Assembly (NCBI GenBank): GCA_003551265.1
Contig: PUMG01000222.1
Location: forward strand, 1-23,208
Direction of reading: 5' to 3'
DNA length: 23,208 nucleotides
From: Halovenus sp.
GTDB lineage: Archaea > Halobacteriota > Halobacteria > Halobacteriales > Haloarculaceae
The stretch's first letter is position 1. Each line of letters opens with the position of its first letter. A program made the translations under genes and the position numbers. Below, in pieces: positions 1 to 7,795 of this stretch. A model generated the notes under the pieces. It made no database searches, had not been told where the DNA came from, and saw only the letters and a list, made by a program, of their open reading frames with translations.

Positions 1-2930
1 AAATCACGTTCACTGAACAGCAAGAAGCCACCGAGGAGACTGCATCGGCGACCTTCGAAGCAGGCGAACCGGCCTCGGTGAGTGTGGAGACTGACGTCGA
101 GACTGCCGTGGCTGACGGGGATGATGAAGTCGAGTTCACCGTCACTGTCGAAGACGCATTTGACAACCCTGTTGCGGGCGTACTGGTCGAAACGACTGAC
201 GACGGAACTGGTATCGACTACGCAGGCGACGACAGCCAGGAAACCGACGAAAACGGACAGGTGACCGTCACAGCGACGTCGACAACTGCACAGGAAGACG
301 TGACCTTCACCTTCGAGGAACAAGAGGAGAACACCGAGGCGGCCGCCGAGGCAGCCTTCCAGGCAGGGACTCCTGTGAGTATCAGCGCGGAGGTGACTGT
401 GGACGAAGCGATCGCCGACGGCCAGGATGACGCTGAGTTCACGGTGACGATAGACGACGAAAACGACAACCCCGTCAAAGGGGCAACTGTCGAAGTCGAC
501 GACGCTTCCGGGCTTGCTGACCTGGGAGGAGACACCAACGAGACAGACGCCGAGGGAGAGACGACGTTCACCGCCACATCGACGGATGCAGGCGAATTTA
601 CGGTCACGTTCAGCGAGACCGATGCCGGTACCGACAGCGCAACAGTGACGTTCGAGAGCGGTGACCCTGCAGAGGTATCTTACGAGGCAGACCCTGGTAA
701 TGAGACTGTCGTGGCTGACGGCGGCGACGCAATCACCTACACTGTCGTTGTCACTGATGCGAACGACAATCCTGTTCCAGAGGTGATAGTTGAGGCCGAT
801 GCCAGTGATGGCGACGCTCTCGACATCAACGACGACGGCGACGTGACGAGCGAAACAACCGACGCTGACGGAGAGATCGAGTTCAGTGTCACCTCAACCA
901 CTGCTCAGGAAGACGTCGAAATCACGTTCACCGAACAGCAAGAAGCCACCGAAGAGACGGCATCGGCGACGTTCGTGACCGGTTCCCCCGATAATGTGAG
1001 CGTCGACGTGATTGCAGACGAAGCGGTCGCCGACGGCCAGGACGAAGTCGAGTTCGAGGTGAGCGTCACCGATGAGTTCGACAACCCCGTTGAGGATGTT
1101 GAGGCCGAGACGACAGACGACGGTGCAGACATCGACTACGCGGGCGATGACAGTCGAGAAACCGACGAAGACGGACAGGTGACCGTCACAGCGACTTCGA
1201 CGACCGCACAGGACGACGTGACGTTCACCTTCGAGGAACAGGAGGAGAACACCGAGGCGACCGTCGAGGCGACGTTCGAGGCCGGGACTCCCGCCAGCAT
1301 CGACGTGGAGGTGATTGCAGACGAAGCGGTCGCCGATGGCCAGGACGAAGTTGAGTTCGAGGTCACCGTCACCGACGAGTTCGACAACCCTGTCCCAGGG
1401 GCGACTATCGACGTCGACGACGCCGAGGACGTTGCTGAACTCGACGGCATCGACGCGGGCGATACCGAAACCACCGACAGTGATGGGGAGGCGAAATTTA
1501 CCGCGACGTCGACCGCTGCCGGTGAGTTCACGGTCCGCTTCAGCGAGGCGACTGCTGGTGAGCAGACGGCGACAACGACGTTCGACGCGCCAGCGACGTT
1601 CGAGGTGGCTATCGAGGAGACGACATCGCCGGTTATCGAGAGCGAGACGCTCGAAGTGACGGCGACAGTGACGAACGTCGGCGACCGGGCCGGGACGCAG
1701 ACGGTGACACTCTCGGACACCGACTTCTCGGACGAAACACAGGACGAAGCAGAGATTACACTCGACGTCGACGAGGCCGAGGAGGACGTGGTTTTCGAGT
1801 GGGAGACCGGCTTGCAGGACCCGGGAGCAGGCAACGTTACAGTGTCGAGCGAGGACGACGACGCACCTGTCAACGTGACAGTCAACTCAGAGCTATCTAT
1901 CGTGCCGTTCGGAGCGCAGTTTGCCGACGGCGAGGCAGGTGATGACTACGGTGAGGTCGACATCGATGTGGAGATGACGCCGAGTGTGGACCCCGAGGAT
2001 ATCAACGCCACACTCGAAATTGAAGGCGACGAGGAGGGAGTCATCTACACAGAACCCGGCGAACACACCACCGGGACGACGTTCGTCTTCGACGTGGGAG
2101 AGATACCCGAGGCGGACACGTACACGGCAACGGTGACCGCTCAGGAAGCGAACGCAGAAACAGTGATGGCAGACGAACAGTTCGAGCTGGTCGTGCCCGC
2201 AACCGCGGAGCTATCCGAGCTGGCGGTGGCCGGGCAGGGAACCGACGGAGAGATCGAAGTCGGTGAAGACGAAGACGTGGCGGTACTGGTTACGAACGTG
2301 GGCGAGGTAGCAGACGAGTTCGAGATTACGCTCGATATCGGAGACAGCGAGGTTACCGAAACCGCGTCGACGGACGAACTCGGCGCTGGCGAGGACGAAC
2401 TCGTAACCTTCGAGGACGTGACCGGCACCCTCGGAGCAGGTGAGTACGACGTGACTGTCACAAGTGACGACGACGCCGTGAGTGGAAATCTGACAGTGCT
2501 GGAGCCACCGGAGTTCCTCATCACGGACGTAACGAGCGAGTCGACAGGTCCGGGCGACACTGTCGAGATAACCGCTACAGTCGAAAACGTCGGAGAAGCG
2601 ACCGGCACACAGCCGGTAGAGTTGCGCGAAACCACGGAGTGGAGTCAGTACGCAAACGACCGCGGTGTGGTTGAGTCACCTGGGTTGTTAGTGGCTATCT
2701 TCGACTGGCGCAACGACGAGCTTTCGACGAACGAGTTGTTGACGGTCATCGACGCGTGGCGAGACGGTGAGAGTGTCGACGGGGACGTCACCGAGGTGTG
2801 GGAGCCGACACTTGACGGCGGGGAGGACGACACGTACACGTTCACGGACGAGCCGACAGGAAGTGAAGATGTTGAGTATCGGGTTCGGACCGAAGACGAC
2901 GGCGTTCTCGTGACCGTCGAACTCACGTAG
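1..2930 (+). CDS. Ig-repeat/CARDB surface protein, 5'-truncated by window edge
   Basis: The reading frame is open from base 3 and continues upstream of the window; the GTG at 78 is an internal Val, not a start. About 975 residues are visible and they are very acidic. In order there is the end of one invasin-like (Big_1 type) Ig repeat, then five roughly 100-residue repeats (about 60-358, 361-654, 655-975, 976-1278, 1279-1580), each with an ADG..D..F.V.V.D...NPV start and a TD.DG...F.ATST core. CARDB-like beta-sandwich domains with T.TV.NVG cores follow near 1590-1880, 2200-2505 and 2510-2927, with another beta-rich stretch between the first two. The last one is interrupted by a dockerin-like insert. 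It is probably exported and acts in adhesion or as a cell-surface stalk (inference). The C-terminus ends in a beta strand, with no PGF-CTERM motif or membrane helix, so any anchor must be N-terminal or absent. The gene converges on dppF with 12 bp between stop codons. Confidence 0.85.
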   Translation, partial: ITFTEQQEATEETASATFEAGEPASVSVETDVETAVADGDDEVEFTVTVEDAFDNPVAGVLVETTDDGTGIDYAGDDSQETDENGQVTVTATSTTAQEDVTFTFEEQEENTEAAAEAAFQAGTPVSISAEVTVDEAIADGQDDAEFTVTIDDENDNPVKGATVEVDDASGLADLGGDTNETDAEGETTFTATSTDAGEFTVTFSETDAGTDSATVTFESGDPAEVSYEADPGNETVVADGGDAITYTVVVTDANDNPVPEVIVEADASDGDALDINDDGDVTSETTDADGEIEFSVTSTTAQEDVEITFTEQQEATEETASATFVTGSPDNVSVDVIADEAVADGQDEVEFEVSVTDEFDNPVEDVEAETTDDGADIDYAGDDSRETDEDGQVTVTATSTTAQDDVTFTFEEQEENTEATVEATFEAGTPASIDVEVIADEAVADGQDEVEFEVTVTDEFDNPVPGATIDVDDAEDVAELDGIDAGDTETTDSDGEAKFTATSTAAGEFTVRFSEATAGEQTATTTFDAPATFEVAIEETTSPVIESETLEVTATVTNVGDRAGTQTVTLSDTDFSDETQDEAEITLDVDEAEEDVVFEWETGLQDPGAGNVTVSSEDDDAPVNVTVNSELSIVPFGAQFADGEAGDDYGEVDIDVEMTPSVDPEDINATLEIEGDEEGVIYTEPGEHTTGTTFVFDVGEIPEADTYTATVTAQEANAETVMADEQFELVVPATAELSELAVAGQGTDGEIEVGEDEDVAVLVTNVGEVADEFEITLDIGDSEVTETASTDELGAGEDELVTFEDVTGTLGAGEYDVTVTSDDDAVSGNLTVLEPPEFLITDVTSESTGPGDTVEITATVENVGEATGTQPVELRETTEWSQYANDRGVVESPGLLVAIFDWRNDELSTNELLTVIDAWRDGESVDGDVTEVWEPTLDGGEDDTYTFTDEPTGSEDVEYRVRTEDDGVLVTVELT
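3..1580 (+). repeat. Tandem Ig-domain coding repeats with a 918-bp supra-repeat
   Basis: Within the surface-protein gene the roughly 300-bp domain units recur, but similarity at the DNA level is highest at a period of 918 bp (three domains). Bases 3-57 match 921-975 almost perfectly, 191-342 match 1109-1260, and 392-450 match 1310-1368, including many third codon positions. The array therefore looks like two copies of a three-domain block, the first truncated by the window edge. This fits duplication by recombination of a whole block rather than one domain at a time. Confidence 0.8.
2640..2781 (+). other. Degenerate dockerin-like insert inside the last CARDB-like domain
   Basis: About 47 residues starting at WSQYAND interrupt the beta-sandwich between its PVELRE strand and its later LDGGEDDTYTF strand. 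The insert holds two similar halves, GVVESPGLLVAIFDWRN and ELSTNELLTVIDAWRD. These resemble the paired F-helices of dockerin and EF-hand-like modules, but they lack the regular D.N.D calcium ligands. The resemblance is read by eye; a binding function is inference. Confidence 0.5.
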
Positions 2931-2942
2931 GGAAGGAAACGG

Positions 2943-4268
2943 TCACTCTCCCGCCCAGGGCCAGGGTTCGCTCTCCACAGCAGGGTCGTAGCGGTGACAG
3001 CTGACAGGTCGCCCCTGGTGGTCGGAGTGGGCTGGTTTCTCTCGTTCACACACCGTCGAGAGCGGGTCGGCCAGCACGTCCGTCGCTCGGTCGAGATCGC
3101 CAACAACGACAGCGTCGACTGCGTCGTTCACAGCGGTGTCGACGCGGTCGTCGGGGAGCGTCTCGGGCAGCCCGAACTGTGCCCGGAGCCACGTCTCGTC
3201 GGCGGATTCCGTCCGTTCCGGGAGTTCGTTGGCCTCGACGGTGAACCGGAAGTTGGCGACTGCCTGCCAGTGCTCGCGCGACAGGTCGACGTCCTCGGGC
3301 GGGATGAGTTCGGGACAGCGGGTGTGGAACCGACAGCCACCGGGGGGGTCTGCGGGGTCTGGAACCGTCTCGGTGAGCGGTCGGGCGAGGGTTCGGTCGG
3401 CAGGGTCGAGGCTCGGAACGGAGCCGAGAAGCACCCGGGTGTAGGGATGGGCGGGAAAGTCGAGGACCTCTTCGACGGTTCCTTTCTCGACCATCTCGCC
3501 GAGATACATGACTGCGAGGCGGTCACAGAACAGGCGGACGACGTCGATGTCGTGGCTGATGAACAGCACCGAGATGTCGAACTCCCGCCGGACGTCGTCG
3601 AGCAGCGCCAGCACGTCGGACTGAACGCGACTGTCGAGCGCGCTCGTGGGTTCGTCCGCGATAATCAGGTCGGGGTTGACGACGAGCGCCCGCGCGATGG
3701 CGATTCGCTGTTTCTCGCCGCCAGAGAACTCGTGTGGATACCGGTCGACATCGTCGCCAGAGAGACCGACCCGTTCGAGCAGGTCGGCCACGATTGCACG
3801 GCGGCGGTCGGCGTCGTCCATCCCGTTCAACCGGAGGGGCTCGGCCACCGCCTCGCCGATTCGCATCCGTGGACTGAACGCCTCGTTCGGGTCCTGGACG
3901 ATGAGCTGAACCTTGCGCCGAAACGCCCGCAGTTCCGAGCCGGTGAGTTCGCCCACCGCGGTTCCCTCGAAGCGGACCTCGCCGTCGGTCGCCTCTTCGA
4001 GCCCCATGATTGTCCGGGCGACCGTCGACTTCCCGCTGCCGGACTCGCCGACGAGTCCGAGCGTCTCTCCCTGCCTGAGTTCGAAGCTGACGCCGTCGAC
4101 GGCCCGCACCTCACCGACCTTGCGCCGGAGCCAGCCTCTGTGAATCGGGTAGTACGTCCTGAGCGAGTCGACTTCGAGGAGGGGCTGTGAGGTCTCGGCC
4201 GTCTGTGCTTGCGTCTCCGAACCGTGCCCAGAAACACTCGTGCTGGCACCGTCTCTTCGGTCAGTCAT
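2943..4268 (-). CDS. dppF: Peptide/nickel-type ABC importer ATPase, DppF-like (cluster 1)
   Basis: This is a cytoplasmic ATPase of a dipeptide/oligopeptide-type importer, 441 residues. The sequence shows Walker A GESGSGKST (about 74-82), Q-loop IVQDP, signature FSGGEKQR, Walker B LIIADEPTSALD, H-loop SHD and the HPYTRVLL region of the oligo_HPY C-terminus. The start is set at ATG 4268, because GGAGG at 4281-4277 gives an 8-nt spacer; the ATG at 4274 abuts the ribosome site, and the longer frame back to 4436 lies inside dppD. It overlaps the end of dppD by 8 nt, so coupled translation is likely. One oddity is that the family's C-terminal cysteine cluster is split: C.....C is separated from the second Cys pair by 88 residues, against 7-8 in the other three ATPases of this window. 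The gene also has a roughly 30-residue hydrophilic N-terminal extension. Confidence 0.93.
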   Translation of the reverse strand: MTDRRDGASTSVSGHGSETQAQTAETSQPLLEVDSLRTYYPIHRGWLRRKVGEVRAVDGVSFELRQGETLGLVGESGSGKSTVARTIMGLEEATDGEVRFEGTAVGELTGSELRAFRRKVQLIVQDPNEAFSPRMRIGEAVAEPLRLNGMDDADRRRAIVADLLERVGLSGDDVDRYPHEFSGGEKQRIAIARALVVNPDLIIADEPTSALDSRVQSDVLALLDDVRREFDISVLFISHDIDVVRLFCDRLAVMYLGEMVEKGTVEEVLDFPAHPYTRVLLGSVPSLDPADRTLARPLTETVPDPADPPGGCRFHTRCPELIPPEDVDLSREHWQAVANFRFTVEANELPERTESADETWLRAQFGLPETLPDDRVDTAVNDAVDAVVVGDLDRATDVLADPLSTVCEREKPAHSDHQGRPVSCHRYDPAVESEPWPWAGE

Positions 4269-5331
4269 CGTCATCACCTCCGACCGGTGCAACGACAGCC
4301 CCAGTTTCGAGTATCTCCTCGGCATCCCGGTCACGTCCGTAGTACACACACGACGCAGTGTGGTTGCGGCCGGAATCACCTGTCGTCCCCTCTTCGAGCG
4401 GATAGAACGGCGGCTGGTGCTCTCCAGCACACTCATCGACAGCGTGGGGACACTCCTTGCGGAATCGACAGCCGTTCGTCGGCACCTCTCGCCGACTGTA
4501 GTGTTCAGCCCGGCGGTCCAGACCGTCGTAGCTCTCGAACAGCGTCTGTGTGTAGGGATGTGAGGGCTGTGCGAACACGTCCACGGTCGGGCCTTGCTCG
4601 ACGATGGTGCCGCCGTACATCACCATGACGCGGTCGACGAGCGAGGCGACGACGCGGAAGTCGTGCGTTATCAGAAGCAGTGCCATCCCCTCGTCGGTGA
4701 GTTCGCGGAGCAACTCGATGAGACGGGCCTGGACGGTGACGTCGACAGCGGTCGTCGGTTCGTCCGCGATGAGCAGGTCTGGCTCGGCTGCCAGCGCGAT
4801 GGCAATAGCGACGCGCTGGGCCATCCCCCCGGAGAACTCGTGGGGGTAGTCGTCGATTCGACTCTCTGCCTGTGGAATCCCCACCCGCCTGAGCAGTGCA
4901 ACTGCCCGCTCGCGGGCCGCAGTCGTCGAGACATCCTCGTGGATGGTTATCGCCTCGATAATCTGATCACCGACCGTATAGACCGGGTCGAGCGCCTGCT
5001 GGGGGTTCTGGAAGATGTGTGCGATGCGATTTCCTCTGATGGTCCTGAGCGCCTTCTCGTTTCCGTCGTGGAGTCTCTGGCCGTCGAACTCGACAGTGCC
5101 ATCGACAATCTCTGCCGGTGGCCGGGGAACGATACCAGTGAGCGACTCACAGGTGACGCTCTTTCCACTGCCGGATTCGCCGACGAGTCCGACGATTTCG
5201 CCGCGGTCGATGCTGAAGCTGACGCCGTCGACAGCGTGAACTGTCCCGTCTTTCGTGGTAATGTGGGTCCTGAGGTTCTCGACTGTGAGCAACGGTTCGT
5301 TCTCGTTCGCACCGGTCTGTTGTGTCGTCAT
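4261..5331 (-). CDS. dppD: Peptide/nickel-type ABC importer ATPase, DppD-like (cluster 1)
   Basis: This is the second ATPase of the cluster 1 importer, 356 residues, expected to pair with DppF under the permease dimer. Visible motifs are Walker A GESGSGKS (51-58), Q-loop IFQNPQQALDP, signature FSGGMAQRV, Walker B LLIADEPTTAVD, H-loop ITHD, and the C-terminal HPYTQTL plus a four-Cys cluster (C.....C.......C, then a distal C). The start is taken as ATG 5331, preceded by GAGGTGA with a 6-nt spacer; a GTG three bases upstream is possible. The TGA of dppC overlaps this ATG by one base (TGATG), and the 3' end overlaps the dppF start, so dppC-D-F read as a single coupled operon. The substrate is not readable from the sequence. 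Confidence 0.93.
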   Translation of the reverse strand: MTTQQTGANENEPLLTVENLRTHITTKDGTVHAVDGVSFSIDRGEIVGLVGESGSGKSVTCESLTGIVPRPPAEIVDGTVEFDGQRLHDGNEKALRTIRGNRIAHIFQNPQQALDPVYTVGDQIIEAITIHEDVSTTAARERAVALLRRVGIPQAESRIDDYPHEFSGGMAQRVAIAIALAAEPDLLIADEPTTAVDVTVQARLIELLRELTDEGMALLLITHDFRVVASLVDRVMVMYGGTIVEQGPTVDVFAQPSHPYTQTLFESYDGLDRRAEHYSRREVPTNGCRFRKECPHAVDECAGEHQPPFYPLEEGTTGDSGRNHTASCVYYGRDRDAEEILETGAVVAPVGGDDDD

Positions 5332-6554
5332 CACTGCTCACCTCGCGGGTCGAGTGCGTCACGCAGGCCGTCGCCAAGGAGTTTGAACGAGACCATCGTG
5401 AACGTCAGCGCCAGCGCCGGGAACGTCGACACCCACCAGATGGTGTGTGCCGGCTCCTCGGGTCGTGAGTGCATCTGTCCGGCCACCTCAGCATTTATCG
5501 ACGAGCTGATAACTGTCCCCCACGACCGGAGTTCGGCCTCGTAAAAGCCGATGAATGCAACCCCTGCCTCGTACAGGACGAACAGTGCGAGCAACTGACA
5601 GACCGCCGGCACGAGCGTGTTCGTGATGTTCGGGACGATGTGGCGTCTGGCGATGTACGACTCGGGCGCGCCCAAGCTCCGGGCAACGGTGACGTGGCCG
5701 TGCTCCCGTCGCTGTTTCACCTCGCTTCTGACGAGGCGGGCGATTCCACCCCAGCTAAACAGCCCGAACGCCACCAGCAGAATCAGCAGCGATGGCCCCC
5801 ACGTCATAAACGCGATGAAGTATATCAGGATTGCGGGGAGCGAGAGCTGGAGGTCGACGTAAGACATCAGCAGTTTGTCGATGAGTCCGCCACGGAGACC
5901 GGCGATGATACCGACCGCTGTTGCGAGTGGAATCACGAGTACGGCACCGATGATGATGACGTACAGCGCGGGTCTCGCGCCTGCGATGACCAGTTGCTCG
6001 ACTGCCTCTCCCTGCCTGTTCGTCCCGAGGAGGAACTGGGTGGAGCCGTGACAGACCTGGTCGAACGCGTCGCCGGTGGTCGTTCCAGCACACTCACGGT
6101 AGTACTGGAGGTCACCGTCGTGGCGCTCGATGGAGAAGCCGTAGGGAGGGTTGTAGTTGTACTCGAAATTGCGCGAGGGAATGAGGTTCAGAACCGGTGC
6201 AAAAAGGCCAGCGAAGACGAGGAGTCCGAGGTAGGCCATCGCCAGCAGCGAGGCTGGCTTCGAGCGGAGGCGATGGAGCGTCTCTCCGACCGACTCGCGG
6301 TGTTTGAAAACAGGGACCACACCGTAGGCCAGTACGACCACGAGAGACGCGAGAAACACCCAGTCCAGCGTCGTCATTCGCCAGTCACTGACGAGATAGA
6401 GCGACGGACTAACGCGGTCGTAGAGGTAGAGTCCACCGACGAGAGTCAGTCCAATCAGGAGGGTGAGTCGTTCTGCAGAGACGATTCGTCGTGAGTGCTG
6501 TATTTCGTTCCAGTCGACGCGTTCGAAACGAGGGGAACTGTCATCACTGCTCAT
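5331..6554 (-). CDS. dppC: ABC importer permease, DppC-like, with extended N-terminus (cluster 1)
   Basis: This is an inner-membrane permease of the DppC/OppC family, 407 residues, compared with about 300 for typical members. The C-terminal half carries the binding-protein-dependent permease fold, with the EAA-type loop (RSLGAPESYIARRHIVPN) and the usual ending LLGDGLRDALDPR. The N-terminal 150 residues are unusual. There are two extra hydrophobic segments (around LTLLIGLTLVGGLYLY and WVFLASLVVVLAYGVV) before the usual first helix, then a roughly 60-residue extracellular loop with two Cys. The normal GTD..GRD motif is replaced by GTNRQGEAV. The start is ATG 6554; TTG 6563 is in frame but less likely. 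The TATA-like box at 6584-6595 predicts transcription starting only about 10 nt upstream. It is first in the leftward operon. Confidence 0.9.
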   Translation of the reverse strand: MSSDDSSPRFERVDWNEIQHSRRIVSAERLTLLIGLTLVGGLYLYDRVSPSLYLVSDWRMTTLDWVFLASLVVVLAYGVVPVFKHRESVGETLHRLRSKPASLLAMAYLGLLVFAGLFAPVLNLIPSRNFEYNYNPPYGFSIERHDGDLQYYRECAGTTTGDAFDQVCHGSTQFLLGTNRQGEAVEQLVIAGARPALYVIIIGAVLVIPLATAVGIIAGLRGGLIDKLLMSYVDLQLSLPAILIYFIAFMTWGPSLLILLVAFGLFSWGGIARLVRSEVKQRREHGHVTVARSLGAPESYIARRHIVPNITNTLVPAVCQLLALFVLYEAGVAFIGFYEAELRSWGTVISSSINAEVAGQMHSRPEEPAHTIWWVSTFPALALTFTMVSFKLLGDGLRDALDPRGEQ

Positions 6555-6583
6555 GGAGGGCAACTCATACTGACCCGGTCGTT

Positions 6584-6595
6584 CTAATAAATATA
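6584..6595 (-). promoter_or_regulatory. TATA-like box for the dppC-D-F operon
   Basis: On the minus strand this reads TATATTTATTAG, a strong archaeal TATA element in GC-rich surroundings. It is centred about 36 bp upstream of the dppC ATG, so transcripts should begin around 6563-6566 and carry a very short leader. Confidence 0.6.
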
Positions 6596-6596
6596 C

Positions 6597-6639
6597 CTGT
6601 TTTTGCAGCGTCTCTCGCGGTGAGACAGCGCGAAAACAG
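6597..6639. promoter_or_regulatory. 43-bp interrupted palindrome between divergent promoters (candidate operator)
   Basis: CTGTTTT (6597-6603) pairs with AAAACAG (6633-6639), and GTCTC (6610-6614) pairs with GAGAC (6622-6626). Both share one centre at 6618, with three further matching positions between. The element fills the space between the leftward TATA (6584-6595) and the rightward TATA (6651-6658), where a dimeric regulator could control both units. Confidence 0.5.
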
Positions 6640-6650
6640 TGGGGGTGGTT

Positions 6651-6658
6651 TTTTATAC
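6651..6658 (+). promoter_or_regulatory. TATA-like box for the dppB unit
   Basis: TTTTATAC preceded by a G-rich stretch, centred 26 bp upstream of an ATG at 6680. This is the classic archaeal TATA-to-start distance for a leaderless transcript. Confidence 0.6.
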
Positions 6659-6679
6659 TCGTTGGGACAACTACGGACG

Positions 6680-6742
6680 ATGCCCTCCACCGTTCGTTCG
6701 ACAGGACGAGTTTCGACCACTCTGTGGGGTGAGTTCAGATGA
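6680..6742 (+). CDS. Possible 20-residue leaderless upstream ORF coupled to dppB
   Basis: An ATG at 6680 lies exactly where transcription is predicted to start from the TATA box at 6651-6658. The frame encodes 20 residues (MPSTVRSTGR...LWGEFR) and its TGA overlaps the dppB ATG as ATGA. A GGGGTGA ribosome site lies inside it, 6 nt before the dppB start. It could be a leader peptide coupling translation to dppB, or simply the untranslated leader. The peptide matches no family I recognise. Confidence 0.35.
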   Translation: MPSTVRSTGRVSTTLWGEFR

Positions 6743-7701
6743 AAGCGCTCTCGATTCTCGGAAGACGCCTGGCGTTTGGTGCGGTCGCCGCCTGGGGCGT
6801 ACTGACGACGGTCTTTCTCGCGTTCACGCTGACCGGTGACTGGCTTGCCGAGCGTATCGAGGGACAGATTCGTCACGCCATGGGTGGTCCTGACCCCGAG
6901 GACCAGGACGTTGTTCAGGAAGAAATCGAGGAAACGCTGGCAGAATTCGCCGCAGCGCGAGACCTCGACAGACCGCTCTACGAGCAGTATCTCGACTGGA
7001 TGGGGAACATGGTGACGTTCCAGTGGGGCGGGTCGCTCGAGACCGGCGAAGCAGTATTTCCCCTCGTGATGAGCGCAACGCTCCGGACGGCGATGTACGT
7101 CCTCCCGGCGATTGTGCTCGCTGTCGTCATCGGGATGCTCGTGGGCCTCTACGTGGCGCTCAATCCTCGAAGTCGTCTCGCCAACGGCGGGCGAGTCGGC
7201 TCGTATCTGCTCTTTGCCGTACCGAGTTTCTGGCTCGGCGGCCTGTACATCGGCGGCCTTCAGGGTGGTGTCTTCGAGTACAACGCTGTTCTCTCCGAGT
7301 ACGTTCTGCCGATTGTGCTGGTGACGATGACCCTGCTCGGTGGCTACGTGAGCTACTCACGCGCTCACGCGCTGGAGCAGGCAAGTGAGGAGTTCGTCAC
7401 ACTCGTCAGGGCGAAAGGGGCAGGGCCGCTCTTGCTCACCAGACACGTCGTGAGAAACGCAGCCATCCCGCTGTTCTCGATGCTGTTCACCGAGGCTCTC
7501 GGGTTGCTCGTACTCTCGATTTTCGTCATCGAGATGATTTTCGGTATCGAAGGCTTCGGCTACATCTTCTTCTTCGCGCTCGAAGCGCGTGACATTCCCG
7601 TGTTGCTCGGTGGAACGATGGTCATTATCGGGGTCGGCATCGTCGGTAACATCGTTCAGGACATCTCCTATCAGTATCTCGACCCGCGCGTCGAATCGTA
7701 G
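6739..7701 (+). CDS. dppB: ABC importer permease, DppB-like, copy 1 (cluster 1)
   Basis: This is a membrane permease of the DppB/OppB family, 320 residues, expected to pair with DppC. It has an N-terminal membrane segment, then an acidic extracytoplasmic region (GGPDPEDQDVVQEEIEE..). The family DRPLYEQYLDWMGN motif follows, then five more hydrophobic stretches. The EAA loop is EFVTLVRAKGAGPLLLTRHVVRNAAIPL and the ending is QYLDPRVES. The start ATG 6739 has GGGGTGA 6 nt upstream and overlaps the stop of a 20-codon ORF. It is transcribed away from dppC-D-F, although dppB normally sits in the same operon. A paralogue of identical length follows 94 bp downstream. The two match closely over the last 210 residues and diverge in the first 110. 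Confidence 0.92.
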   Translation: MKALSILGRRLAFGAVAAWGVLTTVFLAFTLTGDWLAERIEGQIRHAMGGPDPEDQDVVQEEIEETLAEFAAARDLDRPLYEQYLDWMGNMVTFQWGGSLETGEAVFPLVMSATLRTAMYVLPAIVLAVVIGMLVGLYVALNPRSRLANGGRVGSYLLFAVPSFWLGGLYIGGLQGGVFEYNAVLSEYVLPIVLVTMTLLGGYVSYSRAHALEQASEEFVTLVRAKGAGPLLLTRHVVRNAAIPLFSMLFTEALGLLVLSIFVIEMIFGIEGFGYIFFFALEARDIPVLLGGTMVIIGVGIVGNIVQDISYQYLDPRVES

Positions 7702-7731
7702 TGCTATCAGAAATTTCCCTCAAAGGACAGA

Positions 7732-7759
7732 GATAACTTCGACTCGATTTTGAGTTATC
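7732..7759. repeat. Inverted repeat between the two dppB copies
   Basis: GATAACT (7732-7738) and AGTTATC (7753-7759) are perfect 7-bp inverted arms around a 14-bp spacer. They lie between the two permease genes, directly upstream of the candidate TATA box of copy 2. It could be an operator or an RNA hairpin in read-through transcripts. Confidence 0.35.
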
Positions 7760-7762
7760 GTC

Positions 7763-7770
7763 GCATACTA
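7763..7770 (+). promoter_or_regulatory. Candidate TATA box for dppB copy 2
   Basis: GCATACTA is centred about 29 bp before the GTG start at 7796, and no Shine-Dalgarno is visible, which fits a separate leaderless transcript. The box is weak compared with those of the divergent promoter. Confidence 0.35.
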
Positions 7771-7795
7771 CACCTATTGTGTCGAGCACTCTCGT

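Noticed and set aside
1136..1885. Minus-strand Ser/Val-rich frame opposite the Ig-repeat gene
   Set aside because: Composition simply mirrors the acidic Thr/Asp-rich coding strand; no independent evidence.
2994..4190. Plus-strand open frame (398 codons) opposite dppF
   Set aside because: It is antisense to a complete ATPase with all motifs; no ribosome site or recognisable fold.
4275..4436. Upstream extension of cluster 1 dppF
   Set aside because: It would overlap dppD by over 170 bases; the ribosome site at 4281-4277 points to ATG 4268, and the extension has no ABC ATPase homology.
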